Origin: Akanthomyces muscarius
Lineage: Eukaryota; Ascomycota; Sordariomycetes; Hypocreales; Cordycipitaceae
Reading direction: 5' to 3'
DNA: 64,000 nucleotides
NCBI RefSeq assembly: GCF_028009165.1
Contig: NC_079243.1
Location: 2,170,001 to 2,234,000, forward strand
Part shown: one piece after another, positions 35,500 through 45,378 of the stretch
Position numbering within the stretch: position 1 is the first letter of the stretch
Layout of the letters: each line of letters opens with the position of its first letter
Translations under genes and position numbers: made by a program
Notes under the pieces: generated by a model
Seen by the model: only the letters and a program-made list of their open reading frames with translations
What the model was told of the DNA's origin: nothing
Databases searched by the model: none

Positions 35500-35705
35500 T
35501 CACAGCATACCCTGCCCCGGATCGATCCAGTCGAATGCGTCCTCGGCCCATGCGTCTAGCATGGCGTCGCTACCATCGGCCATGCCCTCCATGAAAGACA
35601 TGGACGGCATGCTCATCGTCTGCCCGACGCTCCCGTTCCAGAGCGGGAAGTAGCGATCCAGCGAGCCGTCCAGCATCGGGCACTTGGACCGCGCCTGCTC
35701 CTCCA

Positions 35706-35736
<31 letters not shown>

Positions 35737-37767
35737 ATCTCGTTTTTGCAGCAGCAGCGCCAGCCGCTTTTCGTACTTTTCCTTGACCACCGCAATCACG
35801 ACCTTGCTCGCCGAGACGACATCGAACCTCTTGGCCGCCGACGTCAGATCGGTGCCGGCCGCGTCTGCCGTCATGACGTCGAGAAACGCGGCGAAGCCGA
35901 GCTGGCTCCGGGCCCAGGCGCTGTCGTACTCGGGGCAGCAGCACTCCGGGGGCAGCGGAAAGGAGAGGCGCATGGCGACGACGATGCCGAGGATGAGGCG
36001 GCCCCAGTCGCCGGTGGAGAGGTGCGCGAGGGAGGCGGACGGGATGGCGGCGACGAGGGCGAGGAACTGGGCGACGGCGTGGACGCAGGACGTCAGTCGG
36101 GAGAGCGTCGGACGGAAGGGGTCGGGGGCTGTTGGTGGTGGTGACGGGGGTTTGCTGGCGGGGGCGGGCATGCGCAGGATGGAGCCGCCGAGGAGGAAGA
36201 ATTCGGTAAAGAGGCTTTGGAGCCGGACTGGCACTGCGATGGTGATGATGATCTTAGTAGGAAGAAGACTGGGGTGAGGTTTGAGAAGAGTGAATTACAG
36301 GTGTTGGAGACGGAGGCGGGGAGATGCGCCTGTTGATCCTGGAACTGTGCTTCTAGTCCACGAAACACGAGGGTGCTGTTGTCGGCGGGGTTATGGTCGC
36401 GGACGGCGGCCCAGGCGCCCCGGACGGTGTGCCCCAGACGTGCGAGGGAGGCGAGGACGGCGTCGCCGGGGGAGGAGGCGTGCGTGGTGAGGAGATGGCA
36501 GCATTGCGAGGTCCAGGATGTGAATGGGACGGGGTGGCTGCGGTGGGCTTGCCAGGTGACTGCGAAGCTGTGTATGTGGCGTCAGCTGTGAAGGGAGGAG
36601 GTTGGAGGTTTGGGGAGGTTACGAGGAGGAGAGATAGTATTGGGCGACGTAGGCCCGGATGGAGTCGAGACGCTCGGGGGTCATGGTGGTGGTGGTGGTG
36701 GTGTCAGGGAAAGGATCGGTGTCTAGCTCGAGATCGTGGACGAGATCGGCGGCCATGCGCGTGTATTGGAAGATTTGCTTGGCCCGGGGCCGAAGATGGA
36801 ACGGATACCTGGGCTGAAAATCAGCTTTGGCTCAGCAACTTGCACACGGATTCTGGAGACTACGAACCAAAGACAATAGATCAATATGCCTTGCAGCAAC
36901 TCGAGGCTGCGCTCCCCGCCGGCCACGAGCTTCAGCGCAAAGACTTTGCGAAACTCGTCATCGTATAGATTATGACCCTGGAGGGACTTGGCCCCCGCCG
37001 CCGCGGCAAGAATCGCTAGAAGCACAAACGGTCTTGTCTGCGCAAGGTCTCGCACCGTCACGTCTTCAGGGAGGAGGATGCACGGACAGTAGTACAGCAT
37101 GGAGCGAAAAGTGTCGAGGAGCGACTCGGCAGAGGATATGTTGAAGGAAGGCCGGGCGTGCATGTCCTGAATGGAGCTGGAGGTAGCGGACGGGCTGGAG
37201 GCGGCTTCGGAGGAGATGCTACCTTGGAAGTAGGAAGGAGAGGGAGGGGCGGAAGTATGGGAGGGAGGGAAAAGGCTGTCGAGATAGGCAGCGTGAGTCT
37301 CGCGAAGGGTTTCCACAGAGGAAGAACCCGAGGCTTGGGCGAGGGGAATATCAATGGTGAATGTGCCAGTGGGTTTGGGGGGCGGGGGGAGGGAATCGCC
37401 AGGAGGTCTTGGATGGTCAGTCATGGGCTATATCAGGAGTGGGATTGAGGCGACGAATAATGCAGGGTATGGCGTACAGTTTGGATTTATTGGGTCGGCG
37501 TCGTCGAGGACCTGTTCTGGAGACGCATTCCTTCTTGGAGACGAGGCATCTTTAGGTCAAGTCAGTGAGGGGGGAGTACTCAATGGAAGTAATGGAAGAA
37601 GAGCAGCGCTGAGGAAAGAGAGGAGCTTACTTTTGGCATGTGCCGTCCTGGTCGCTGGGCAGACAGCGTATCTTGGCCACGCGACAGGCTTCGCAGGCGG
37701 TTGGGATGCGCTTCCGGCCGGCGGCGGGGCCGGAGTCTTGGGACGACGACACGGGGCATGAAGACAT
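35500..37767 (-). CDS. Zn(II)2Cys6 transcription factor with polyglutamine tract
   Basis: This is a fungal binuclear-zinc-cluster regulator. The six exons (minus) are 37767-37631, 37549-37478, 37407-36868, 36808-36623, 36567-36299 and 36233-35500, giving 645 residues. The cluster CEACRVAKIRC...C-x2-C-x6-C has cysteines at residues 25, 28, 35, 44, 47 and 54 and is split by intron 1. A basic linker follows (TGPRRRRPNKSKL). The middle homology region includes SMLYYCPCILLPEDV and LELLQGILIYCLWYPFHLRPRAK. The C-terminal part has a coiled-coil-like helix with ten consecutive Gln. Intron 3 uses the acceptor CCAAG, chosen because the nearer TAG would cause an in-frame stop. It is divergent from the GH3 gene across 1.54 kb, so it may regulate that enzyme (inference). 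Confidence 0.9.
35707..35736 (-). repeat. (CAG)10 coding repeat, polyglutamine
   Basis: Ten pure CTG triplets on the plus strand encode ten glutamines near the C-terminus of the zinc-cluster protein. Purity suggests recent expansion. Confidence 0.9.
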
Positions 37768-39307
37768 GGCGGGGGGCTGGCTGGCTGGCTGGCTGTGCGG
37801 GAGGGAGGCGACAGGCTACAGAAGGGATACAGTGGCCGGACGGTATAAGAGATGTCGCACGTATGGCAGCGAGATTGCGGAAGGAAAGAGTCGAGCGTGG
37901 TGCGGAGGGCCCGGTGAAAGAGAGGGTCTTGGTTCCGGACGGCTTCGGATGTTGACGAGGTTTTAGCGCAGCCGGTTTAGGACAGCGGCCGGCCCGCGGC
38001 GGGGTCGGCTTTCGATTTTGCGGTTTGCTTGGCTTCATGAACTGTTTCTCTGATGAGATTCGGTTTTTTTTCAATCTATACGTCTTTGCCTATAGCTGGT
38101 TTCTCATTGCGTGGATTGAATTGCATTGGGTGATGGACACGACATGACGATGCGTTCCGCGCAACTGCCTGTCAAACGAGTTTCTCAAGCAGCCTTGCCT
38201 CTTCATTTTCTTTGTCAGTCGTGTTTTGTTTGAGCACCCGCGCCAACGAGAACCCCTTTCCTAACTCATTTTCGAGCATTGTTTGTTTCAGTCTGGGCGG
38301 TGGTTCCATCGGCGCTCGCCTAGCTACGATCTGATGTTGAAAAAAAAGAGAGGAAAAAAAGGAAAATTACGACAGTACAAGATGAAGAATAATTGGTGGC
38401 ATAATGTAGTAGACTCGGCAGTTGCTTGGTCGACTGCTGTGAGTGTTGTCGTAATGTCCAAGTTCTTGCGATTTCCTGTAGGGTAAGTCCGTCGCGTCAC
38501 AAACAAGGGCCAAGGGGGGTCGGTACATAGTAGGACCCAAGGCGCAGCACTAACAAGCCGCTACATTCGACAAAAAAAAGCTTTGCCAAGTACCGCGCCG
38601 TCGACTTGCATGCTTTTGCACTAATACCGCGTGTTTTCTTTCTTTTCTTTTTTCGGTCCGTGTTTGATGCGCTGGCGGGGCGGGGATCCAGCAGATCACC
38701 CACCCCCCACGCGAGGCGGGGAGAAGTGCGGGGGAGGAGGAACAATAAAGCCAAGGATATTGGCATCGGTGATGCTCTACTTTAGTCGCTTCGCTTTCGG
38801 AGCTATGACGGCAATATATTCTCACGGGGGTAGGGGGGCTTACCTCGAGTGCCTGCCCGCCCGCGCGGCACCTGGTCGAAGCCTTGGCTAGTCTGTGAAG
38901 CTACTCAGGCAGACAGGCCAGTTCAAACCTAGACATCTGTATCAAGTCTGTGCAAAGAAGACGAAGAAGAAGAAGAAGAAGGAGGGGGAAAAAAGCACCG
39001 TACAACATCAGACGAGCCCAATCAATGTATCTGTAGGTCTGACTTGCATGCATGCGTACCCCGCGCGCGGGGACAAAGACCTGCTCGACAGATCTTCATT
39101 TGACCGATGTTGCGCCTGAGGCGGAGGGTCGGGTCGGTCGCGTGGTAGGCCGGCAAAAGGTAACGGCACGGTGACATTGCATGAAAAGGTAAACCAAACA
39201 GTCTCGGCGTCGCCCTTTTTAAATGAGGGGAGATGCCCGCTCCCCTCACCGACTGACGATCTGCAGCTGTATTGTCTTGGTTCTTTTTCTTTCACAAAGA
39301 CAAAGAC
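37768..39307. promoter_or_regulatory. Divergent promoter, Zn2Cys6 regulator / GH3 enzyme
   Basis: This 1.54 kb separates the starts of the regulator (-) and the GH3 gene (+). It contains GCGGGG sites (38675-38734), a GGCTAG word at 38886-38891 that fits the XlnR/Xyr1 core GGCTAR, and a purine-rich GAAGAAG run near 38960. No gene was found. Confidence 0.55.
38675..38734 (+). promoter_or_regulatory. Cluster of four CreA-type SYGGRG sites
   Basis: GCGGGG occurs at 38675-38680, 38680-38685, 38716-38721 and 38729-38734. It matches the consensus SYGGRG for the carbon catabolite repressor CreA/Cre1. The block lies 570-630 bp upstream of the GH3 start. Paired sites are what CreA is known to need, but function here is inferred. 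Confidence 0.5.
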
Positions 39308-42042
39308 ATGGTTATGCTTCCATCTTTGCTGACAGGTCTGGCACTGCTTCGCCCTGCCGTGGGTGGCCAGGTCTACTTTCGACAAGACGGCAGCGGTGGC
39401 GATGCGTATCAGCATTCGCCAGAGGTTCTCCCGTCGCGTGAGTGTGCACCGCTTTTCGCGTGGTGTAATCAAGGTCCATGTTGAGCTAACACACGAGGGG
39501 GACTTGCAAAAGCACCAATCAGTGGTCAAAATGAATGGGCGGATGCTTTTGCCCGGGCCAAGGCCTTGGTCGACCAGATGACGCTCGAAGAAAAAGTAGG
39601 TTTATGACTAATTACTACATGGTGGTACGCTCGAGACTGATGCGGGACAGGTCAGCTTGACTGGGGGCGTCGACCTCAAGTCGGGCTGCTCCGGCACCAT
39701 CCCCGGCATCCCGCGGCTCGAGTTCCCGGGCATGTGCCTGAACGATGCCGGCAATGGCGTCCGCGCGACCGACAATGTCAGCGGCTTCACCAGCGGCATC
39801 GGCGTCGGCGCGAGGTGAGCAGCCCCCTTTCCGAATCGGCGTGGATGGACACACGGGCTAAATAAACGAAATAAACAGCTGGAACAAGGACCTTGCGCGT
39901 AAGCGCGGCATCGCCCTCGGCGGCGAAAACAGACGCAAGGGCGTCAACGTCATGCTCGGACCCGTCGTCGGCCCTGCGTGGACCGTCGTCAAGGGCGGTC
40001 GTAACTGGGAGGGCTCGTCGGCCGATCCGTACCTCTCGGGCGTCTTGGCGGCCGAGACTGTCCAGGGCGTGCAGAGCCAGAACGTGATTACCAGCGTCAA
40101 GGTATGTTATCGTCGCCGAGCTTTGTAGAATGAGATTCTGACGAGGGCACAGCATTACATTGGTAATGAGCAGGAGCTCTACCGCTCGCTGGACGGAAAT
40201 GTCCAAGCCGTCTCCTCGAATATTGATGACAAGACGATGCACGAGCTCTATCTCTGGTGTGTACTCTGAGAAGCTTCGTTTGCTGTAGAAAGAAGCTAAC
40301 CTTTGCAGGCCGTTTGTTGATTTGGTCAAGGCTGGTGCGGCCAACGTCATGTGCTCTTACAACCGCCTCAACCAGACGTATGCGTGTGGGAACAGCAAGA
40401 CGCTCAACGGGATCCTCAAGACCGAGCTCGGCTTTCAGGTAGGACTTCTGCCTCAGTGTGGACATTGCACAAGCTAACTGTCCGCAGGGCTTTGTCGTGT
40501 CGGACTGGGGAGCGCAGCACGCGTTCAGCGATGCCCCCAACGGACTGGACATGGGCATGCCCAACTCGGAGCCCTTCTGGGGCGCCAATCTCGTCAACGC
40601 TGTCAAGAACGGAACGCTTCCCGAGTCGCGCGTGACCGACATGGCCATGAGGTACCATTTTACACTCCGCCTCTTGTCGAAAACTTGACGCTGACAGACT
40701 ACAAAGAATCATTGCTTCGTGGTACCAGCTGAAGCAGGACGACCCCAGCTTCCCCCCGCCCGGCGTCGGCATGCCCGGCAACCTCACCGTGCCGCACCGC
40801 GTCGTCGAGGGCCGCGACCCGGCCGACATGCCCGTCATCCTCCAGGGCGCCGTCGAGAGCCACGTGCTCGTCAAAAACACCAAGGACACGCTGCCGCTGC
40901 GGTCCCCCAGGACGGTGTCCATCTTTGGCTACTCGGCTAGCACGCCGCCCGGCTGGACCGCCGAGACGGACGCCGACGGCACCTGGCGCTTCGGCCTCGC
41001 GCCCGTCTTCCAGCTCGACCCGGCCACGAGCCCCATCGGCAGCCGCGGCACCATGTTTGGCGGCGGCGGCTCCGGCGCCATCACGCCCCAGACGCACGTC
41101 TCCCCGCAGGACGCCTTTGTCGCCCGGGCCGCCAAGGACGGCTTCACGCTCCGCCAGGACCTCGCCTCTGCGCAGCCCGCGGCTGTAGATCCCGCGTCGG
41201 ACGTCTGCGTCGTGTTTGGCAATGCCTGGGCGCGCGAGGGCAACGACCGCCCGCAGCTCGACGACGCGTACACGGACGCCCTCGTCAACTCCGTCGCGGA
41301 CCGCTGCGCCAGGACCGTCGTGGTCCTGCACAACGCGGGCCCGCGCCTCGTCGGCGGCTTCGCCGACCACCCCAACGTCACGGCCGTCATCTTTGCGCAC
41401 CTCCCCGGGCAGCAGGCGGGCGACGCGCTCGTGTCGCTGCTCTGGGGCGAGGCCAACCCCTCCGGCAAGCTGCCCTACACCGTGGCCAAGACGGCCGCCG
41501 ACTACGGCCCGCTGCTGGACCCCCAGGCCAGCCCCGGGAGCGCGTCGCCGCAGGCGTACTTCCCGCAGGGCGTCTACACCGACTACAAGTACTTTGAAAA
41601 GGCGCACGTGGAGCCGCGGTACGAGTTTGGCTTTGGCCTCAGCTACACGCGCTTCGACTACTCCGGCATTGTGCTCGCGGTGCCGCCCATGCAGCCGGCG
41701 GAATATCCGACCGGCGCGGTGGCGAGCGGTGGGCAGGCCGATCTGTGGGATGTGGTCGCGACGGTCAAGTGCCAGCTGGTGAATGGCGGCAAGGTGGCGG
41801 GCGCGGAGGCGGCGCAGCTGTACGTGCGCTTCCCGGGCATGCATGCCAAGCAGCTGCGCGGGTTCGAGAAGCCGATGTTGCAGCCGGGCGAGGCGACCGA
41901 GGTGGTGTTTGAGCTGACGAGGCGGGACCTGAGCGTGTGGAACACGGAGATGCAGAAGTGGCAGCTGCAGAGGGGCAGTTATGAGGTTTATATTGGTCGT
42001 AGTAGTAGCAAGCTGCCTCTCAAGACATATCTGACCATATAG
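39308..42042 (+). CDS. Secreted GH3 beta-glycosidase (beta-glucosidase-like)
   Basis: This is a glycoside hydrolase family 3 enzyme, likely cleaving terminal beta-linked sugars from plant or fungal glucans. The eight exons are 39308-39437, 39513-39595, 39651-39814, 39879-40101, 40153-40256, 40309-40438, 40488-40651 and 40707-42042, giving 777 residues. A signal peptide starts [14 protein letters not shown]. Family motifs appear in order: [63 protein letters not shown], and [11 protein letters not shown] with the nucleophile Asp in SDW. The GH3 C-terminal alpha/beta sandwich ([24 protein letters not shown]) and a fibronectin-III-like end ([13 protein letters not shown]) complete the protein. 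Substrate specificity cannot be read here. Its stop lies 53 bp from that of the convergent F-box gene. Confidence 0.94.
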
Positions 42043-42095
42043 TAGCTATTGAGTTTCTTCTTCGGAGAAGAGACTATACAATGCAGATCTTTCAC

Positions 42096-43403
42096 TTAAT
42101 CCTTGAATTTTGTCTGATGCACACCACCGACCGTGTTGTCGTCCTTTGAATCCCAAGTCATGAATAAAAAACTCGTCCCCCACTTTTTAACGTGAAGGGT
42201 TCGCGGCCAGTGACTTCCCGGCAGCTGTTTAGCAGGAACCTGGATCTCGACCATTTCCAAGTTGGCCAAGTGACGTCGAAATGAATCCCAGTCAATCTTG
42301 GTAAGATCCACAAACCGCGACCCTTTCGATTCATCTCCAAAGTACGGGTAGCCGCAGTAGCCGATGGAAACGCTCTTTAGCGTTGCACCTTGAAAGGCTC
42401 CGATTGCCTCGAGTAGGTCTGACTTAGGTGCAATATTGTATTTGAATACGCCTTGCTTTGTCCTTCTGGGCTGGCGGCGGTCAATCATCACCCAATGCGG
42501 CTCGGAGAGAGGATTCATGCTAGCAAAGCACTCCGGTGACAATGACCAGCCCAGGGAACTCATGTCTCCGGGGCAATATGACCACCCAATTCCATTCAAG
42601 GAAAGACACTTCAAGGATGGCAGCTGGCTTGCCGAAAGAGCGTGGGCCAATTGGTGAGGAAGAACGGACAAAACACCCCTGAGAGAGAGTCGCTGTAGAG
42701 ATGCCAGAGTAGGGATGGATCGCGGCATTACGAATGGTATCTTTTTGAACCTTGATAGGGGTATCCTTTTGGTTCCCGGTGGGTAGTTTGCCAGATTTCG
42801 ACAATCGGATGCTAGACTCCACGGTCCAAAGGATAGCGGTGCAGAATGCAGCTCAAAACGCACAAAGCTCAGATTAGTCTGCCAGAAAAGCTCCTCCAGC
42901 TCTTGAAATCTCCACAGACTGTCTAGTAGAAAAGTACTGCACTGTCCGATTATTTCGTCGTCACCATACGTGTGGATGTGCAAGGACCGCAGGCTGGCGG
43001 GAAGTTCCGAAAGTAAGATTGCAATATCCATGGCCATCATTAGCAGCAATGACTTATCGGAGTCTTTCATTCGGCATCTGTAGTTGTTGTGACCTGAATG
43101 AAGCGCCAGATGCTTTACTCCAGAAATGCCTCCGTTCTTCCGTAAAGAATCGACAAGGAGTTGCAGGGCTTGGCAGCTGTCCAGTGAAAAGCGGTATAGC
43201 CTGAAGATGTGGTCGAAGGTCAGGGCACGGAGTCGTTGAGAAGTTCGTAGGAGCGCTGAGACTGAGGCTGGGTAGTGTATCTTCTTTTCGTCGACAATCA
43301 GATCGTTTAGAAAACGTTTCGGTGCTCCTTGGAGTCGTGAGTCGGTGGCCAAGGCTACGATCTCTGCTAGCAGTTCGTTGGACAGATTGAGCAGCGATGT
43401 CAT
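42096..43403 (-). CDS. F-box-like/LRR-like protein
   Basis: This is a 435-residue single-exon protein. The N-terminus MTSLLNLSNELLAEIVALAT fits the start of a degenerate F-box, the SKP1-binding helix bundle. The rest contains irregular leucine-rich segments (SLRSLHIHTYGDDE, LASLQRLSLRGVLSVLP, PSLKCLSLNGIGW), as in fungal F-box proteins that select substrates for SCF ubiquitin ligases. Codon use is less C/G-biased than in its neighbours, in keeping with a fast-evolving accessory gene. No membrane segment or signal peptide is seen. The substrate is unknown, and the F-box call rests on N-terminal pattern only. Confidence 0.7.
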   Translation of the reverse strand: MTSLLNLSNELLAEIVALATDSRLQGAPKRFLNDLIVDEKKIHYPASVSALLRTSQRLRALTFDHIFRLYRFSLDSCQALQLLVDSLRKNGGISGVKHLALHSGHNNYRCRMKDSDKSLLLMMAMDIAILLSELPASLRSLHIHTYGDDEIIGQCSTFLLDSLWRFQELEELFWQTNLSFVRFELHSAPLSFGPWSLASDCRNLANYPPGTKRIPLSRFKKIPFVMPRSIPTLASLQRLSLRGVLSVLPHQLAHALSASQLPSLKCLSLNGIGWSYCPGDMSSLGWSLSPECFASMNPLSEPHWVMIDRRQPRRTKQGVFKYNIAPKSDLLEAIGAFQGATLKSVSIGYCGYPYFGDESKGSRFVDLTKIDWDSFRRHLANLEMVEIQVPAKQLPGSHWPRTLHVKKWGTSFLFMTWDSKDDNTVGGVHQTKFKD

Positions 43404-45378
43404 TTTGATTGGAGATGATAGTACACTGATGCCTCTGTTGATGAAGAAAGAAAGAAGATCGGAAGAGAGAAGAAGGGTTGCTGCGAAAGTGAATTTGCAT
43501 CATGTGGGTGCTGCGTTTGCTGCGTTTGCTCTGGCACATGTGCGTTTGCACAGCGACAGCGCAGGTGCAAGCTCAGCACCTAGTCTGGAGGATATGTAAA
43601 CATGTGCACAGCGTCAACTACAGAAGTTGATTATTTAAATGAACTAAAAACCGTCAATGATCTAATACAGCTCTCTGTCTATCCCTGCCCAAACCTGCCT
43701 TTTGCGTAGTTTTTTCCCCACGGTGACTACATTCCTGCCGATGGTGCTACCGCCAGCAAGACATGGCTGCTCATTGGGATATGAAGGATCAAGGCAATTC
43801 AAGAAAAAAAAAATTCTTGCCGAAATGGAACTCTTCCGAGTTCTTTCATGCTTTTGAGCTCGATGCTCATGTATTTGGGGCAAGATCACCAGTCGTCATC
43901 AATACGCCGGTCAGACATTGTACATACATAGCAGATGGTGCATGGTGCAAAGGGAAGGGGCATGACCTCGAAACTTCGGCATCTCCAATGGATAAGCCTA
44001 GAGAGTTTTGTTACCAGACTTGCTCATGCTATCTCTGGCTGAAATGCGCGACCGGCAAACCTCGGCGCGCCAGCAACCGCAACGTGCCGTGTTGCAATGA
44101 TGCTGACCCAGTGTTACAAATCTGCCTCTCAAACTTTTGCTTCTGCACCGCATAAAATACTTGATTTTTTTTACTTTTCTCTCATCTCAAATGTTCTCTC
44201 TGCATTCTGTATGCAACTTGATCTGTCACAGCATGTGTCACACGCCCGACAGCTGAGAGATTGTCCGCTAACGCAGCACTTCGATAGCTCGCCTCCTTGA
44301 TAAACCCCAAATCACCATCTTTGCGTCTAGCGCATCTACAGGTCCGGCCGTGGTTTGGCCGTGCGGGATACCGAGGAGGGTACCTCACCAGAACGACCCC
44401 ATTTCCAGTCTCCGCTGCGGCACGATGTGTCGTCTCAAGTCCAGACTAATTGCAATCTGCACCTGTAAAGTCCGAATTACCAGTCCCCCCGTGGCTTGCC
44501 AGCCCTTCCAGCCACATGCATGGTTCATATTTCCCTCATTCGCATATACGATATTGGCGTCTTTGGAAGCGCATGACCGGCCCGAGGTGTAAATAGTCAC
44601 GGGCAAAAAGTCGAACCATGGACCCTCACTGGCTAGAATGGCTCCTTGCCAACCCCGACCAACGCTTGACCACTAACCAGTCCTTCCGAATCCATATCGT
44701 CTCTCTGCGCGAAACTGACCCAGAAACCACTCCTGTAATTGGCGGAAGCAAGGACTTCCGTACCCCATCCCACGGCAGCCTCGGGCCTCCCACTGTTCAT
44801 GCAATGCTACCTTGGAGGCACTACATAGTTTCGTCTCTTGGGGCTGGGCCTTCCCTATGCAGTTAGAGGACTAGGGCGAACGGAAAAAGATTATCAGTTG
44901 TGGGCCACTCATGGGCTCGTTTTTATCAATCTAGCGCCAAAGAGGATCTACAAGGGCCTCATGAATTGGCCCGACGCCGACTCGCTCTACATTTTTGCCA
45001 GCCCACTCACACCACCAGAAACAAGGTTAACAATCTTTATTGACGGGTTTCTCTCAAGGTTCGCCAACGGCATTGCAGCAAAGCTCTCCCCAGCTGCCTA
45101 TCTAGTGGGGTCGCAGACTTTTTTCTTCTTCAACAATGGTAGGGCACGGCTCTCTGTTCAGCCGCCGCCTCGTCCCCATCTTTGCGAGGGGCTTTTCTTA
45201 TTAACAAAACGCTTCGTCGCTCTGTTTCTCGGTCCCCACGATGGTTGTTTCCTTGCCACGTTGTCTTTGTGGAAAAGTTGACGATCGTTGATGCAAGTCT
45301 CAGTTGATCTAAACTGTACTGCCCTATACTCTTAGCCCTCCGATTTGTTAATTTAAAAAAAAAATCCAAGAAAGATCG
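43404..45378. other. Intergenic: divergent F-box / ferric reductase region
   Basis: No gene could be supported in these 2 kb. Open frames at 44618-44866 and 44838-45281 overlap each other and resemble no family I know. A single near-match to an iron-repressor GATA site is present (44891-44899). A9 and A10 runs occur at about 43805 and 45355. Confidence 0.5.
44891..44899 (-). promoter_or_regulatory. Near-match to SRE/SreA iron-repressor site
   Basis: TTATCAGTT reads AACTGATAA on the minus strand. It differs at one base from ATCWGATAA, the site of the fungal iron GATA repressors (SreA/SRE/Fep1). It lies about 480 bp before the ferric reductase start. Confidence 0.35.

Noticed and set aside
40699..41844. 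381-codon frame antisense to the GH3 gene
   Set aside because: Shadow of the largest GH3 exon, low complexity, no motif.
44618..45281. Two overlapping open frames upstream of the ferric reductase
   Set aside because: They are in different frames, resemble no family and no splice pattern joins them convincingly. More likely promoter/leader sequence.
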